Source: HGM04593 sp045661225 (GTDB lineage Bacteria > Bacteroidota > Bacteroidia > Bacteroidales > Bacteroidaceae). From it: a stretch of 21,071 nt of DNA. The position numbers and the translations under genes are program-made. The notes beneath the pieces were generated by a model. It was not told the origin of the DNA and made no database searches. It saw only the letters and a list, made by a program, of their open reading frames with translations. The stretch covers positions 1 through 21,071 of the forward strand of contig JAZRFF010000002.1 of assembly GCA_045661225.1 (NCBI GenBank), in the 5' to 3' direction. This document shows, piece by piece, positions 7,198 through 15,274 of this stretch (the first letter of the stretch is position 1; the number at the start of each line of letters is the position of its first letter).

Positions 7198-7770
7198 TCA
7201 CATTCTGGCATCAATCGCCGCTGTTATATCGGCAAAAATCCGTTCAAGTTCGCCAAGGCCGTTAATATAACAATGCTTACCTTCTTTCTTGTACCACTCC
7301 TTTAGCGGAGATGTCTGTTCACGATAAACGACAAGACGTTTTTTTATGGTCTCCTCGTTATCATCGGCACGCCCCGAAGCCTCGCCTCGTTTTATCAGTC
7401 GCACCATAAGTTCCTCTTCGGGAACATCAAGCTCTATCATTGCCGTAACCTCCTGACCACGCTCGGCAAGCATAGCTTTAAGCACCTCGGCCTGAGCGAT
7501 AGTCCGCGGGAAACCATCAAAGATAACACCCTTGCTATCCACAAGCTGGTCAAGTTTATGAGCAAGAATACTCACCATAAGTTCATCGGGAATCAACTGA
7601 CCGTGGTCAATCAGCCCTTTAGCAAGCACGCCCAGCTCAGTACCCGCAGCTATTTCTGCACGTAACACATCACCGGTTGAAATATGATCGAGACCATACT
7701 TTTCAACAATTCTCTCACTCTGCGTACCCTTGCCACTGCCGGGTGCTCCAAAAATAACAACGTTAAGCAT
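7198..7770 (-). CDS. adk: adenylate kinase
   Basis: Cytosolic enzyme that interconverts ATP + AMP and 2 ADP and so sets the adenylate balance. It has 190 residues, the short-LID form. The P-loop GAPGSGKGT is at 8-16. The AMP-binding helix begins HISTGDVLRAEI, and GVIFDGFPRTIAQAE carries the conserved DGFPR. The LID is reduced to RGEASGRADDNEETIKKRL, with no zinc cysteines. The C-terminus ends FADITAAIDARM. It lies 11 bases after hpt, so hpt and adk are almost certainly cotranscribed; both feed purine nucleotide pools. Confidence 0.97.
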   Translation of the reverse strand: MLNVVIFGAPGSGKGTQSERIVEKYGLDHISTGDVLRAEIAAGTELGVLAKGLIDHGQLIPDELMVSILAHKLDQLVDSKGVIFDGFPRTIAQAEVLKAMLAERGQEVTAMIELDVPEEELMVRLIKRGEASGRADDNEETIKKRLVVYREQTSPLKEWYKKEGKHCYINGLGELERIFADITAAIDARM

Positions 7771-7781
7771 CGTATAAATAA

Positions 7782-8318
7782 TTAATCTTCAACATCATAA
7801 ACATCGGGCAAGTTGCGTCCCAGACCATCATAATCGAGACCAAAGCCCACAATAAACCTGTCAGGGATTGAAAATGCCCCATATTTCACATCAATTGCAA
7901 CTTTGTGACGCGACGGCTTTACAAAAAGCGATGCAATCTCGACCGAGGCTGGATTTTCCGCTGCAAGACGTTCAAGCAACGCCTTCATCGTCACCCCTGT
8001 ATCAACAATATCTTCCAGCACAACAACATCACGCCCTGTAACCGTTTGTGAAAGCCCAATCAATTCGCTAACGACCCCTGTTGAATCCGTTCCGCTATAA
8101 GAAGACAGTTTTACAAAAGCCACCTCGCACTCCAAATCGACATTTTTAAGTAATTCAGCAACAAACATAAAACTCCCGTTAAGCACGCCAAGAAACAGAG
8201 GACGTCGTCCGGCGTAATCACGATTTATTCTATCCGCTATCTTTTTTACTTCACAGCTAATGCTGTCATACGGGATAGATTTTACAAAGGTTTTGTTGTG
8301 CAACTTAATTTTATCCAT
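7782..8318 (-). CDS. hpt: hypoxanthine phosphoribosyltransferase
   Basis: Purine-salvage enzyme that joins hypoxanthine (and often guanine) to PRPP to make IMP or GMP. It has 178 residues, normal for the family. The PRPP-binding motif VVVLEDIVDTG is at 98-108. LGVLNGSFMFVAELL (43-57) holds the first-loop region, and FVKLSSYSGTDSTG (68-81) is the flexible loop. The C-terminal KYGAFSIPDRFIVGFGLDYDGLGRNLPDVY is highly typical and includes the base-binding segment. It is the first gene of hpt-adk-obgE and is divergent from the DUF4831 gene across a 232-base gap. Confidence 0.96.
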   Translation of the reverse strand: MDKIKLHNKTFVKSIPYDSISCEVKKIADRINRDYAGRRPLFLGVLNGSFMFVAELLKNVDLECEVAFVKLSSYSGTDSTGVVSELIGLSQTVTGRDVVVLEDIVDTGVTMKALLERLAAENPASVEIASLFVKPSRHKVAIDVKYGAFSIPDRFIVGFGLDYDGLGRNLPDVYDVED

Positions 8319-8364
8319 CTTCTTTCCAACATTTCTACACTACACCAACAGAGGATAGTTTTTA

Positions 8365-8372
8365 CAAAAATA
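8365..8372 (-). promoter_or_regulatory. candidate hpt promoter, -7 box TATTTTTG
   Basis: The minus strand reads TATTTTTG, matching TAnnTTTG, 46 bases before the hpt ATG. A TTTG at 8402-8399 is 26 bases upstream, longer than the usual spacing, so the -33 element is uncertain. Confidence 0.35.
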
Positions 8373-8499
8373 GAATAAAGTTCCGAAAAACCATTGCGCA
8401 AACGACGACTTTTTTAGCATAAAAGCAATAAAAAAGGTAAAGAAGCACCTAATAAATAAGTTGCAGCATTTTTTTCGATGCGAATTCAAAAGTAATTAC

Positions 8500-8507
8500 T
8501 ATCTTCG
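8500..8507 (+). promoter_or_regulatory. candidate promoter for the DUF4831-ffh-folD unit, -7 box TATCTTCG
   Basis: TATCTTCG differs from TAnnTTTG at one position and lies 43 bases before the DUF4831 ATG. A weak TTCG at 8474-8477 could serve as the -33 element, 22 bases upstream. The rest of the divergent hpt/DUF4831 gap is A/T-rich and I see no other feature in it. Confidence 0.35.
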
Positions 8508-8550
8508 CAACAAATTAGATATTTTGTGCCTAAGAAAAAACAATACATTT

Positions 8551-9609
8551 ATGAAAAGAACACTGCTTCTCGTTGTTTTACTCGCAGCAATGATATGTAA
8601 CGCACAGACCGATGTCAATGCTTTTTTTGCAGGAGCGAACGAAGGTGTCACATATTACCTTCCCGACACAAAGGTCGAGATAACAGTCAACGCCACCTGC
8701 ATAAAGAAGACCCCCGGCGAATTCAGCAGATATGCCGACAGATATCTGCGCATAAAAAATGTGATTGACAAAGCCGACAGCTTATGGGAACTGGAGGGCG
8801 CTATTGTAACGACAAAAGGCACTCCATCACCCGAAAAAATGTACACAATAAAGCTAAACAATAGTTCGGCAAGCAACATCACACTAAACGACGAAGGAAT
8901 AATTGAATCCATAAACACCAAGCCCGCAACGGCAAAAGAGGAAAAGCCCGAACAAAACCCGAACAGAGCGGTGCGTGACAATGCAAGCAAATATATGACC
9001 GAGGAGATGCTTCAGGCCACCTCATCGGCAAAAATGGCAGAACTTGCAGCAAAGGAGATATACACCATACGCGAGAGCAAGCTCGCCATAACCCGCGGTC
9101 AGGCCGAAAATATGCCAAAAGACGGACAGGCAATGCAACTGATGTTGAGCGAACTTGACAAACAGGAAAAAGCCTTGATGGAACTTTTTGTTGGCACCAC
9201 TGACACCATCAGGCAAGAGATACGATACTCCATCACTCCGCAAGAGAACTGCGACACGGCAAAAGCAGTGTTGCTGCGCTTCTCGCGGAAATTAGGATTC
9301 CTTGACAAAGACAACCTCGCCGGAGAGCCCATATATTACAATTTACGCGACCTGAAAAGCGTAAAAAGGCCTACCGAGGAAGAGCTGAAAAAAAGGAAAC
9401 CAATAAAAAAAGAGGGTATATGTTACAACATTCCCGGTAAAGCCGAATTTGAGCTTTACACCCGCACAAGACAACTCGTTAAAAAAGAGATACCGGCAGC
9501 ACAGTTAGGAACGACCGAGATTCTATCAAAGTCACTTTTCAACAAAAGCAACAAGACCAAGGTACTCTTCGACACCGCAACAGGCGGCATAATCAACATT
9601 GAAAAATAA
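8551..9609 (+). CDS. secreted DUF4831 family protein
   Basis: Function unknown; the family is, as far as I know, confined to Bacteroidota. It has 352 residues from the ATG at 8551. I prefer this start to an in-frame upstream TTG because MKRTLLLVVLLAAMICNAQ is a clean signal peptide and the bases before it look like a leader. The family hallmark is visible soon after: GVTYYLPDTKVEITVNATCIKKTPGEFSRYADRYLRI. The middle (SKYMTEEMLQATSSAKMAELAAKEIYTIRESKLAITRG) matches the conserved core as I remember it. The cleavage site (CNAQ) lacks a convincing lipobox, so a soluble periplasmic or outer-surface protein is inferred. It lies 39 bases before ffh on the same strand and may be cotranscribed with it. 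Confidence 0.85.
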   Translation: MKRTLLLVVLLAAMICNAQTDVNAFFAGANEGVTYYLPDTKVEITVNATCIKKTPGEFSRYADRYLRIKNVIDKADSLWELEGAIVTTKGTPSPEKMYTIKLNNSSASNITLNDEGIIESINTKPATAKEEKPEQNPNRAVRDNASKYMTEEMLQATSSAKMAELAAKEIYTIRESKLAITRGQAENMPKDGQAMQLMLSELDKQEKALMELFVGTTDTIRQEIRYSITPQENCDTAKAVLLRFSRKLGFLDKDNLAGEPIYYNLRDLKSVKRPTEEELKKRKPIKKEGICYNIPGKAEFELYTRTRQLVKKEIPAAQLGTTEILSKSLFNKSNKTKVLFDTATGGIINIEK

Positions 9610-9648
9610 GCAGAAAAACAAGTATAACAATAAATAAAACCAAGAAAG

Positions 9649-10977
9649 ATGTTTGAAAACCTAAGCGAGCGGTTAGAACGCTCATTCAAGATACTCAAAG
9701 GAGAGGGTCGCATTACCGAAGTAAATGTAGCCGAGACACTCAAAGACGTGCGTAAAGCGCTTCTTGACGCCGATGTAAACTACAAAGTAGCAAAAACCTT
9801 TACCGACACCGTAAAGAACAAAGCCATCGGTCAGAATGTGCTCACATCTATTCACCCAAGCCAGTTGATGGTAAAAATCGTACACGACGAACTTACATCA
9901 TTGATGGGTGGCGAGACTGCAGAAATAAATTACGAGGGACACCCCGCTGTAATTCTTATGTCAGGTCTTCAAGGTAGCGGTAAGACAACATTCTCGTCAA
10001 AGCTCGCCAACTACCTAAAGAAAAAGAAAAACCGCAACCCCTTGTTGGTTGCCTGCGACGTCTATAGACCGGCAGCCATAGACCAGCTGAAGGTCCTTGG
10101 CGAAAGCATCGGCATTCCCGTCTACAGCGAGCCCGATAGCAAGAATCCCGTACAAATTGCCTTAAACGCCATTAAGGAGGCAAAAGCCAAGAGTTACAAT
10201 CTTGTAATTATAGACACGGCAGGACGTTTGGCTGTTGACGAAGCTATGATGACCGAAATTGCTGCAATCAAAGAGGCTGTCAACCCCACCGAGACACTTT
10301 TCGTGGTCGATTCAATGACAGGTCAGGACGCAGTAAACACAGCCAAGGAGTTTAACGACCGTCTCGACTTTACCGGCGTAATACTTACAAAGCTCGACGG
10401 AGACACACGCGGTGGAGCCGCGCTCTCTATACGTACCGTTGTGACAAAGCCCATTAAGTTCATCGGTACAGGCGAAAAGATGGAGGCAATAGACCAGTTC
10501 CACCCCAGCCGAATGGCCGACCGTATTTTGGGTATGGGAGATGTCGTTTCGCTTGTTGAACGTGCTCAAGAGCAGTTCGATGAGGAACAAGCAAAAAAGC
10601 TCCAACGCAAGCTGGCACGCAACCAGTTCGACTTCAACGACTTCCTTGCACAAATTGAACAAATAAAGAAGATGGGTAACATAAAAGACCTATTGGGAAT
10701 GATACCCGGCGTTGGAAAAGCTGTAAAAGATATGGACATTGACGACAACGCATTCAAGAGCGTCGAGGCAATCATTCGTTCAATGACTCCAAAGGAGCGT
10801 GCCAACCCGGACATCATAAACAACTCTCGCAAGGAGCGCATAGCACGTGGTAGCGGAACGACTATGCAGGAGGTGAACCGTCTGATGAAACAGTTCGAGC
10901 AGATACGCAAAACAATGAAAAGCGTGGCAGGCGGAAAATTCCCGGGAATGATGCCCAAAGGAATGAGAGGAATGTGA
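9649..10977 (+). CDS. ffh: signal recognition particle protein Ffh (SRP54)
   Basis: SRP GTPase that binds signal peptides of nascent membrane and exported proteins and delivers ribosomes to FtsY at the inner membrane. It has 442 residues. The N domain covers about 1-90. The G domain has P-loop GLQGSGKTT at 106-114, DVYRPAAIDQL at 137-147, DTAGR at 189-193 and TKLDGDTRGGAAL at 247-259. The M domain starts near 300; it contains the SRP-RNA-binding segment SRKERIARGSGTTMQEVNRL and a Met-rich end (GMMPKGMRGM). The 4.5S RNA gene is not in this window. It is followed 40 bases later by folD. Confidence 0.98.
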   Translation: MFENLSERLERSFKILKGEGRITEVNVAETLKDVRKALLDADVNYKVAKTFTDTVKNKAIGQNVLTSIHPSQLMVKIVHDELTSLMGGETAEINYEGHPAVILMSGLQGSGKTTFSSKLANYLKKKKNRNPLLVACDVYRPAAIDQLKVLGESIGIPVYSEPDSKNPVQIALNAIKEAKAKSYNLVIIDTAGRLAVDEAMMTEIAAIKEAVNPTETLFVVDSMTGQDAVNTAKEFNDRLDFTGVILTKLDGDTRGGAALSIRTVVTKPIKFIGTGEKMEAIDQFHPSRMADRILGMGDVVSLVERAQEQFDEEQAKKLQRKLARNQFDFNDFLAQIEQIKKMGNIKDLLGMIPGVGKAVKDMDIDDNAFKSVEAIIRSMTPKERANPDIINNSRKERIARGSGTTMQEVNRLMKQFEQIRKTMKSVAGGKFPGMMPKGMRGM

Positions 10978-11017
10978 TAAGGCGTCAAAAAGCAGTAACA
11001 TTCAAAAAATACATAAT

Positions 11018-11899
11018 ATGCAGATAATCGATGGCAAGGCTGTTGCAGCTGCAATAAAGAGAGAGATTGCACAAGAAGTCGAGAGCATCATCGCAAGCGG
11101 AGGCAAACGTCCACATCTAGCAGCCATACTGGTGGGACACGATGGTGGTAGCGAGACATACGTTGCCAACAAAGTAAAAGCGTGCGAGGAGTGCGGGTTC
11201 ACGTCGACACTCATACGCTACGAGGCCGACGTAACCGAGCAGGAGCTACTGAAAAAGGTCGACGAACTCAACAACGACAACGATGTCGATGGATTCATCG
11301 TCCAGCTGCCACTACCCAAGCACATTGATGAGCAAAAGGTAACCGAGGCTATAGACTATCGCAAGGACGTTGACGGGTTTCACCCTGTCAATGCCGGACG
11401 TCTTGCAATAGGGCTACCCTGCTTCCTTTCGGCAACACCCAACGGCATTATGGAGTTGCTTGCACGTTACAACATTGATACAAAAGGTAAAAAATGCGTC
11501 GTGCTGGGACGCAGCAACATTGTAGGCAAGCCTATGGCAAACCTTATGATGCAGAAACAGACACCCGGAGACGCCACAGTAACGGTATGCCACAGCCACA
11601 CCGAGAATATTGCCGACGAGTGTCGCCGAGCGGATATTATCATAGCCGCATTGGGGCAACCAAACTTTGTGAAGGCCGATATGGTAAAAGAGGGTGCTGT
11701 GGTTATAGACGTAGGCACTACTCGTGTTCCCGACCCGACCCGCAAATCAGGATTCCGCCTTTGTGGCGACGTAGATTTTGACAATGTCGCACCAAAATGC
11801 TCGTTCATAACCCCGGTTCCCGGCGGAGTAGGCCCTATGACCATTGTATCACTAATGAAAAACACCTTGCTGGCCGGCAAACGCGAAATTTACAAATAA
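11018..11899 (+). CDS. folD: bifunctional methylenetetrahydrofolate dehydrogenase / cyclohydrolase FolD
   Basis: Cytosolic one-carbon enzyme that converts 5,10-methylene-THF to 10-formyl-THF in two steps, supplying purine and formyl-methionine synthesis. It has 293 residues. The catalytic Tyr48 and Lys52 lie in SETYVANKVKACEECG. The second signature, DGFIVQLPLPKHI, is at 91-103, and KDVDGFHPVNAGRLAIG holds the conserved Asp and folate-binding residues. The nucleotide-binding loop is VVLGRSNIVGKP at 161-172. PGGVGPMTIVSLMKNTL ends the protein in the usual way. It lies 40 bases after ffh, and only one base separates its stop from the TTG start of the CapA-like gene. Confidence 0.97.
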   Translation: MQIIDGKAVAAAIKREIAQEVESIIASGGKRPHLAAILVGHDGGSETYVANKVKACEECGFTSTLIRYEADVTEQELLKKVDELNNDNDVDGFIVQLPLPKHIDEQKVTEAIDYRKDVDGFHPVNAGRLAIGLPCFLSATPNGIMELLARYNIDTKGKKCVVLGRSNIVGKPMANLMMQKQTPGDATVTVCHSHTENIADECRRADIIIAALGQPNFVKADMVKEGAVVIDVGTTRVPDPTRKSGFRLCGDVDFDNVAPKCSFITPVPGGVGPMTIVSLMKNTLLAGKREIYK

Positions 11900-11900
11900 A

Positions 11901-13022
11901 TTGAAAGGGAAACTCCTTATATTAGGCATATATTGTGCAATGGCATTCAATGCCCTTGCGCAATATATACCTACCCCCATACAAAAGCTCAACCTACTCT
12001 TCGCCGGCGACATAATGCAGCACGAGACACAGCTGAAAAGCGCAAGAACCGCCGATGGGCTATATAGTTTCTCATCGAATTACCGTCACATAAAGAACTT
12101 TATAGAAAAAGCAGACATTGCTGTCGCCAACCTCGAAACCCCCATAGGCCGAAACGGTTTCAGCGGTTATCCGTCGTTCTGTGCGCCCGACAGTTTTCTG
12201 CACGCAGCCATCGGTGCAGGGTTCGACGTTATTCTGTTTGCAAACAATCACTGCCTTGACAAAGGCAAGGCAACAGCACTTTACACACTCGACCTGCTCG
12301 ACTCCATAGGCGTATCACACTGCGGAGTATACCGCAATGCCCAGGAGCGCACATTGCGCTACCCTCTTGTTATTGAGAAAAAGGGAGTGCGAATTGCATT
12401 GCTCAACTACACCTACGGCACAAACGGCCGCACGGCTCCGTCGCCTATGATAGTAAACCTCATAGACAAAGAGGTTATTACAAAGGATATTTCCGAAGCG
12501 AAGAGCCTCAACCCCGACGTAATAATCGCTTGTATGCATTGGGGCGATGAGTATGTATCGCTGCCGCCGCAAAGGATAAAAGAACTGAGCGATTGGCTCA
12601 TTGAACAAGGCGTCGACCACATTATAGGTAATCACCCACACGTCATTCAACCCATAGAAATTCGCGAATATAACGATAAGTGCAAAAAGAATGTAGTTGC
12701 CTACTCCACCGGCAATCTGCTATCGAATATGTCGCTAAGGCGCACCGACGGAGGTATGATGATAGGTATGGAACTTACAAAGATTCTCAACTACACACGC
12801 GTATCGTCGCTTGGATACCTGCTCACGTGGATTGCACCCAAACAAAATAATGGCGAGCGTGACTTCACCATCTACCCGGCCGCCACGACCACCGTCACAA
12901 AGTGCGAGAATGCCAGACAAAAACTGCAACTGTTCCTTAACGACAGTCGCAAGCTGCTTAACAAACACAATATCGGCGATATACAGGAATTAAAGACCGA
13001 TTCGACAATTGTCACTCCCTAA
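11901..13022 (+). CDS. secreted CapA-like (PGA_cap) metallophosphatase-fold protein
   Basis: Member of the family named for CapA/PgsA of poly-gamma-glutamate synthesis; most members, including this one, have no proven substrate. It has 373 residues from a TTG at 11901. That start is preferred because it gives a signal peptide, MKGKLLILGIYCAMAFNALA, and follows the folD stop by one base. The mature part starts near QYIPTPIQ. Calcineurin-like metal-site motifs are present: LLFAGDIMQ (Asp37), NLETP (78-82), NNHCLDKG (115-122), HWGDEY (213-218) and GNHPHVIQ (243-250). YSTGNLLSN follows. No pgsB/pgsC capsule genes are nearby, so capsule synthesis is not supported. The C-terminus overlaps the convergent DUF3256 gene by 11 bases. 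Confidence 0.85.
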   Translation: MKGKLLILGIYCAMAFNALAQYIPTPIQKLNLLFAGDIMQHETQLKSARTADGLYSFSSNYRHIKNFIEKADIAVANLETPIGRNGFSGYPSFCAPDSFLHAAIGAGFDVILFANNHCLDKGKATALYTLDLLDSIGVSHCGVYRNAQERTLRYPLVIEKKGVRIALLNYTYGTNGRTAPSPMIVNLIDKEVITKDISEAKSLNPDVIIACMHWGDEYVSLPPQRIKELSDWLIEQGVDHIIGNHPHVIQPIEIREYNDKCKKNVVAYSTGNLLSNMSLRRTDGGMMIGMELTKILNYTRVSSLGYLLTWIAPKQNNGERDFTIYPAATTTVTKCENARQKLQLFLNDSRKLLNKHNIGDIQELKTDSTIVTP

Positions 13023-13632
13023 CAAATTTCCTACCGTTCCAACGGTAAACGATTTTGCGCTGCAGAGGCTTCACGAGCACTGCATCATCGACACTCATAT
13101 AGGCCGGCATAGTATATTCAGCCGTAAGCGTATGTTCGTCCCTGGTGAGAGTTAACGATACAAGATATATATCACACTTGTCGGAATAAAGTTCAGCACT
13201 GTCGGCCGATATAAAAAAGTCGCTTATTGCAGGCGCAGCAAAATACTCTTTATGAGAAAGAGATTCCCATTTGCGATTAAAAAAAGCGACACGACTACCC
13301 TCGGCCTCAGCTCTTACGCTTTCTACAAGACAGATGACAGAATCACCGCCAACAGGCAGCAAACGCCCCTGCACCGACGACGTGGGCGTAGTCTCAAGGT
13401 AGAAAAAATCCGGTGTAAGCACTCTTAGCACACTCTCGCCGTCGAATACGTTTGTGACACGCGCCTCCATTCCGGCATCAATATAATCGACACAGTCGGC
13501 TCTGCGGCTTTTTGTCAGCAACGGGAACCGTTCATCGGGAGCATCAAGAAAAAGCGCTCGCATATTCTGAGCCGCGGCATCGGCCACGGCGCCACCCAAC
13601 AATATAAAAAATATAATCAGCAATCTTCTCAT
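13012..13632 (-). CDS. secreted DUF3256 family protein
   Basis: Function unknown; I recognise it as the Bacteroidota family DUF3256. It has 206 residues. The signal peptide is MRRLLIIFFILLGGAVADAAA, with cleavage probably before or after AQN. The mature part opens MRALFLDAPDERFPLLTKSRRADCVDYIDAGM, the family's conserved opening (a phrase like PDSLLPYLTxNxRLDCIDF). It continues with VTNVFDGESVLRVLTPDF and, later, AAPAISDFFI. It starts within the EamA gene stop (ATGA overlap), implying translational coupling, and ends tail-to-tail over the CapA-like gene. I infer a periplasmic or envelope location. Confidence 0.8.
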   Translation of the reverse strand: MRRLLIIFFILLGGAVADAAAQNMRALFLDAPDERFPLLTKSRRADCVDYIDAGMEARVTNVFDGESVLRVLTPDFFYLETTPTSSVQGRLLPVGGDSVICLVESVRAEAEGSRVAFFNRKWESLSHKEYFAAPAISDFFISADSAELYSDKCDIYLVSLTLTRDEHTLTAEYTMPAYMSVDDAVLVKPLQRKIVYRWNGRKFVRE

Positions 13633-14528
13633 TTCGACCCCAAATATAGAAAGAATAATCCAATAATTATCAAAATAAGGTCAAGAGCCTTGCTCTTGAG
13701 GTTCTTTTCGTGCAGCAAAAGTGCACCAAAGGCAAACGACACGACTACGCTGCCACGACGTATCATAGACACAACAGCAATGAGCGCTCCATCGTGCGCA
13801 AGCGACGAAAAGTAACAAAAGTCGGCCATACCCAAAAATAGCGATATTAAGAGAATTGACCAACGCCAATGGAAACGGCGGCGTCTTTGTGCCGGCGAGA
13901 GCACATTAAGCACAATAGCTATAGCCCCCATAAGGAGACATTGGTACAGGTTGAACCACGATTGCACAAGCAACGGTTCAAGCGAACGCATCAGATATTT
14001 GTCATACAACGCACTCGCAGCACCGAAAAGTGCAGCAAGAGCCACAAACGCCACCCATCTGTTGCTCGAAAAATGAATACCCTCTTTTTTGCCACTACGG
14101 CTCAGCAAGAAAACCGACAGCACCGCAAGCAGCACTCCCGTCCACTGGAAAAGGTTAAGCGACTCGCCAAAAAGCAGAAGCGCACCCAACAGCACAAGCA
14201 CAGGACGTGTCGACTGTATAGGCGAAACAATAGTTATAGGCAGATGCTTTATGCCTATATACCCACACAGCCAGGAGCTGAGCACTATTACCGCTTTAAG
14301 CAGCAGTAGAAGATGCGTCTCAACGCCGGCCTCGGGAACAAAGAACACCCCGCTTGTTATTACCCCTGTGCGCGACAATATAATAAAGGGAGCAAACAAC
14401 AGAGTAGAAAAAAGAGTGTTCAAGAAGAGTACCGCTATTACAGAATTATCTTTCAGCGACACCTTTTTAAAAAAGTCGTAACAGCCAAGCAATGCCGCCG
14501 ACACAAAAGCAAGCGCAACCCACATCAT
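13629..14528 (-). CDS. EamA/DMT family transporter
   Basis: Inner-membrane protein of the drug/metabolite transporter superfamily; the substrate cannot be told from sequence. It has 299 residues, with about ten hydrophobic segments arranged as two five-helix halves, the expected length and layout for the family. The first half starts VALAFVSAALLGCYDFFKKVSL. The SPIQSTRPVLVLLGALLLFGESL stretch at the end of the first half is the typical EamA repeat. The second half ends IRRGSVVVSFAFGALLLHEK and then a final helix. It overlaps truA upstream and DUF3256 downstream by four bases each (ATGA). Confidence 0.88.
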   Translation of the reverse strand: MMWVALAFVSAALLGCYDFFKKVSLKDNSVIAVLFLNTLFSTLLFAPFIILSRTGVITSGVFFVPEAGVETHLLLLLKAVIVLSSWLCGYIGIKHLPITIVSPIQSTRPVLVLLGALLLFGESLNLFQWTGVLLAVLSVFLLSRSGKKEGIHFSSNRWVAFVALAALFGAASALYDKYLMRSLEPLLVQSWFNLYQCLLMGAIAIVLNVLSPAQRRRRFHWRWSILLISLFLGMADFCYFSSLAHDGALIAVVSMIRRGSVVVSFAFGALLLHEKNLKSKALDLILIIIGLFFLYLGSK

Positions 14529-15274
14529 AGAAATATCTCTGACGGATATTTAACATCTACGAGAAACAGAGCCTCGCCCATAGCCGAGTCACCGGCCTCG
14601 CCACGTTCTTTTTTCTCAATAACTGCACGGAACTCTTCGATACTCATTTTGCCACGCCCCACGAGCAGCAGTGTTCCAACTATTGCACGCACCATATTAC
14701 GCAAAAAACGGTCAGCCTCAATCTCAAAGCACCACTCGTGCTCTCCGACACGACGCCATTCGGCGTGAGTGACCTTGCAGTTATTAGTCTTAACATCGGT
14801 GTGCAACTTGCTGAAACTTGTAAAATCGCTATATTCATAAAGAGCCTTTGCAGCAATGTTCATTGCGGCAAAATCAATATCAGGCGACACCCTGCAAGCG
14901 TAACGGCGACTGAATGGGGACTTTGCGGTAACCACCCTATAATTGTAACAACGCGAAAGAGCATCGAAACGAGCGTGTGCGTCGTCGCGCACTCTGCGTA
15001 TATTGCTCACAGCAATATCAGGTGGCAGAATTTTGTTTAGTTTATACACAAGCTGACGAGAATCCACCTCTGATGGAAAATCGGCGTGCGCAACCATACA
15101 GGCCGCATTTACACCGGCATCGGTGCGACCCGCACCAACAAGAGGCACCGGTTGACGCACAAGTGTCGCAAGCGCCTCTTCGAGCACCTGCTGCACTGTT
15201 ACAGCGTTAGGCTGCACCTGCCAACCGTGGTAGGCCGCCCCATCGTATGAAAAATAGATAAAATAGCGGAACAT
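14525..15274 (-). CDS. truA: tRNA pseudouridine(38-40) synthase TruA
   Basis: Converts uridines 38-40 in the anticodon arm of several tRNAs to pseudouridine. It has 249 residues from the ATG at 15274. I chose this start over one 33 bases upstream because the protein then begins MFRYFIYFSYDGAAYHGWQ, the family N-terminus, and the ATG shares one base with the rsmE stop (TGATG). The catalytic Asp is Asp52 in GRTDAGVNA. HADFP, CYNYRV and the C-terminal EADRFLRNMVRAIVGTLLLVGRG are family landmarks. Its stop overlaps the EamA start by four bases, so rsmE, truA and the transporter gene are probably translated in series. Confidence 0.96.
   Translation of the reverse strand: MFRYFIYFSYDGAAYHGWQVQPNAVTVQQVLEEALATLVRQPVPLVGAGRTDAGVNAACMVAHADFPSEVDSRQLVYKLNKILPPDIAVSNIRRVRDDAHARFDALSRCYNYRVVTAKSPFSRRYACRVSPDIDFAAMNIAAKALYEYSDFTSFSKLHTDVKTNNCKVTHAEWRRVGEHEWCFEIEADRFLRNMVRAIVGTLLLVGRGKMSIEEFRAVIEKKERGEAGDSAMGEALFLVDVKYPSEIFL

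Noticed and set aside
6078..7265. 395-codon open frame on the plus strand
   Set aside because: It lies entirely antisense to obgE and the end of adk, has no recognisable domain or leader, and is explained by codon use of the real genes.
8461..8550. N-terminal extension of the DUF4831 protein from an upstream TTG
   Set aside because: It would place about 30 residues before a clean signal peptide and covers the likely promoter; the ATG at 8551 is the better start.
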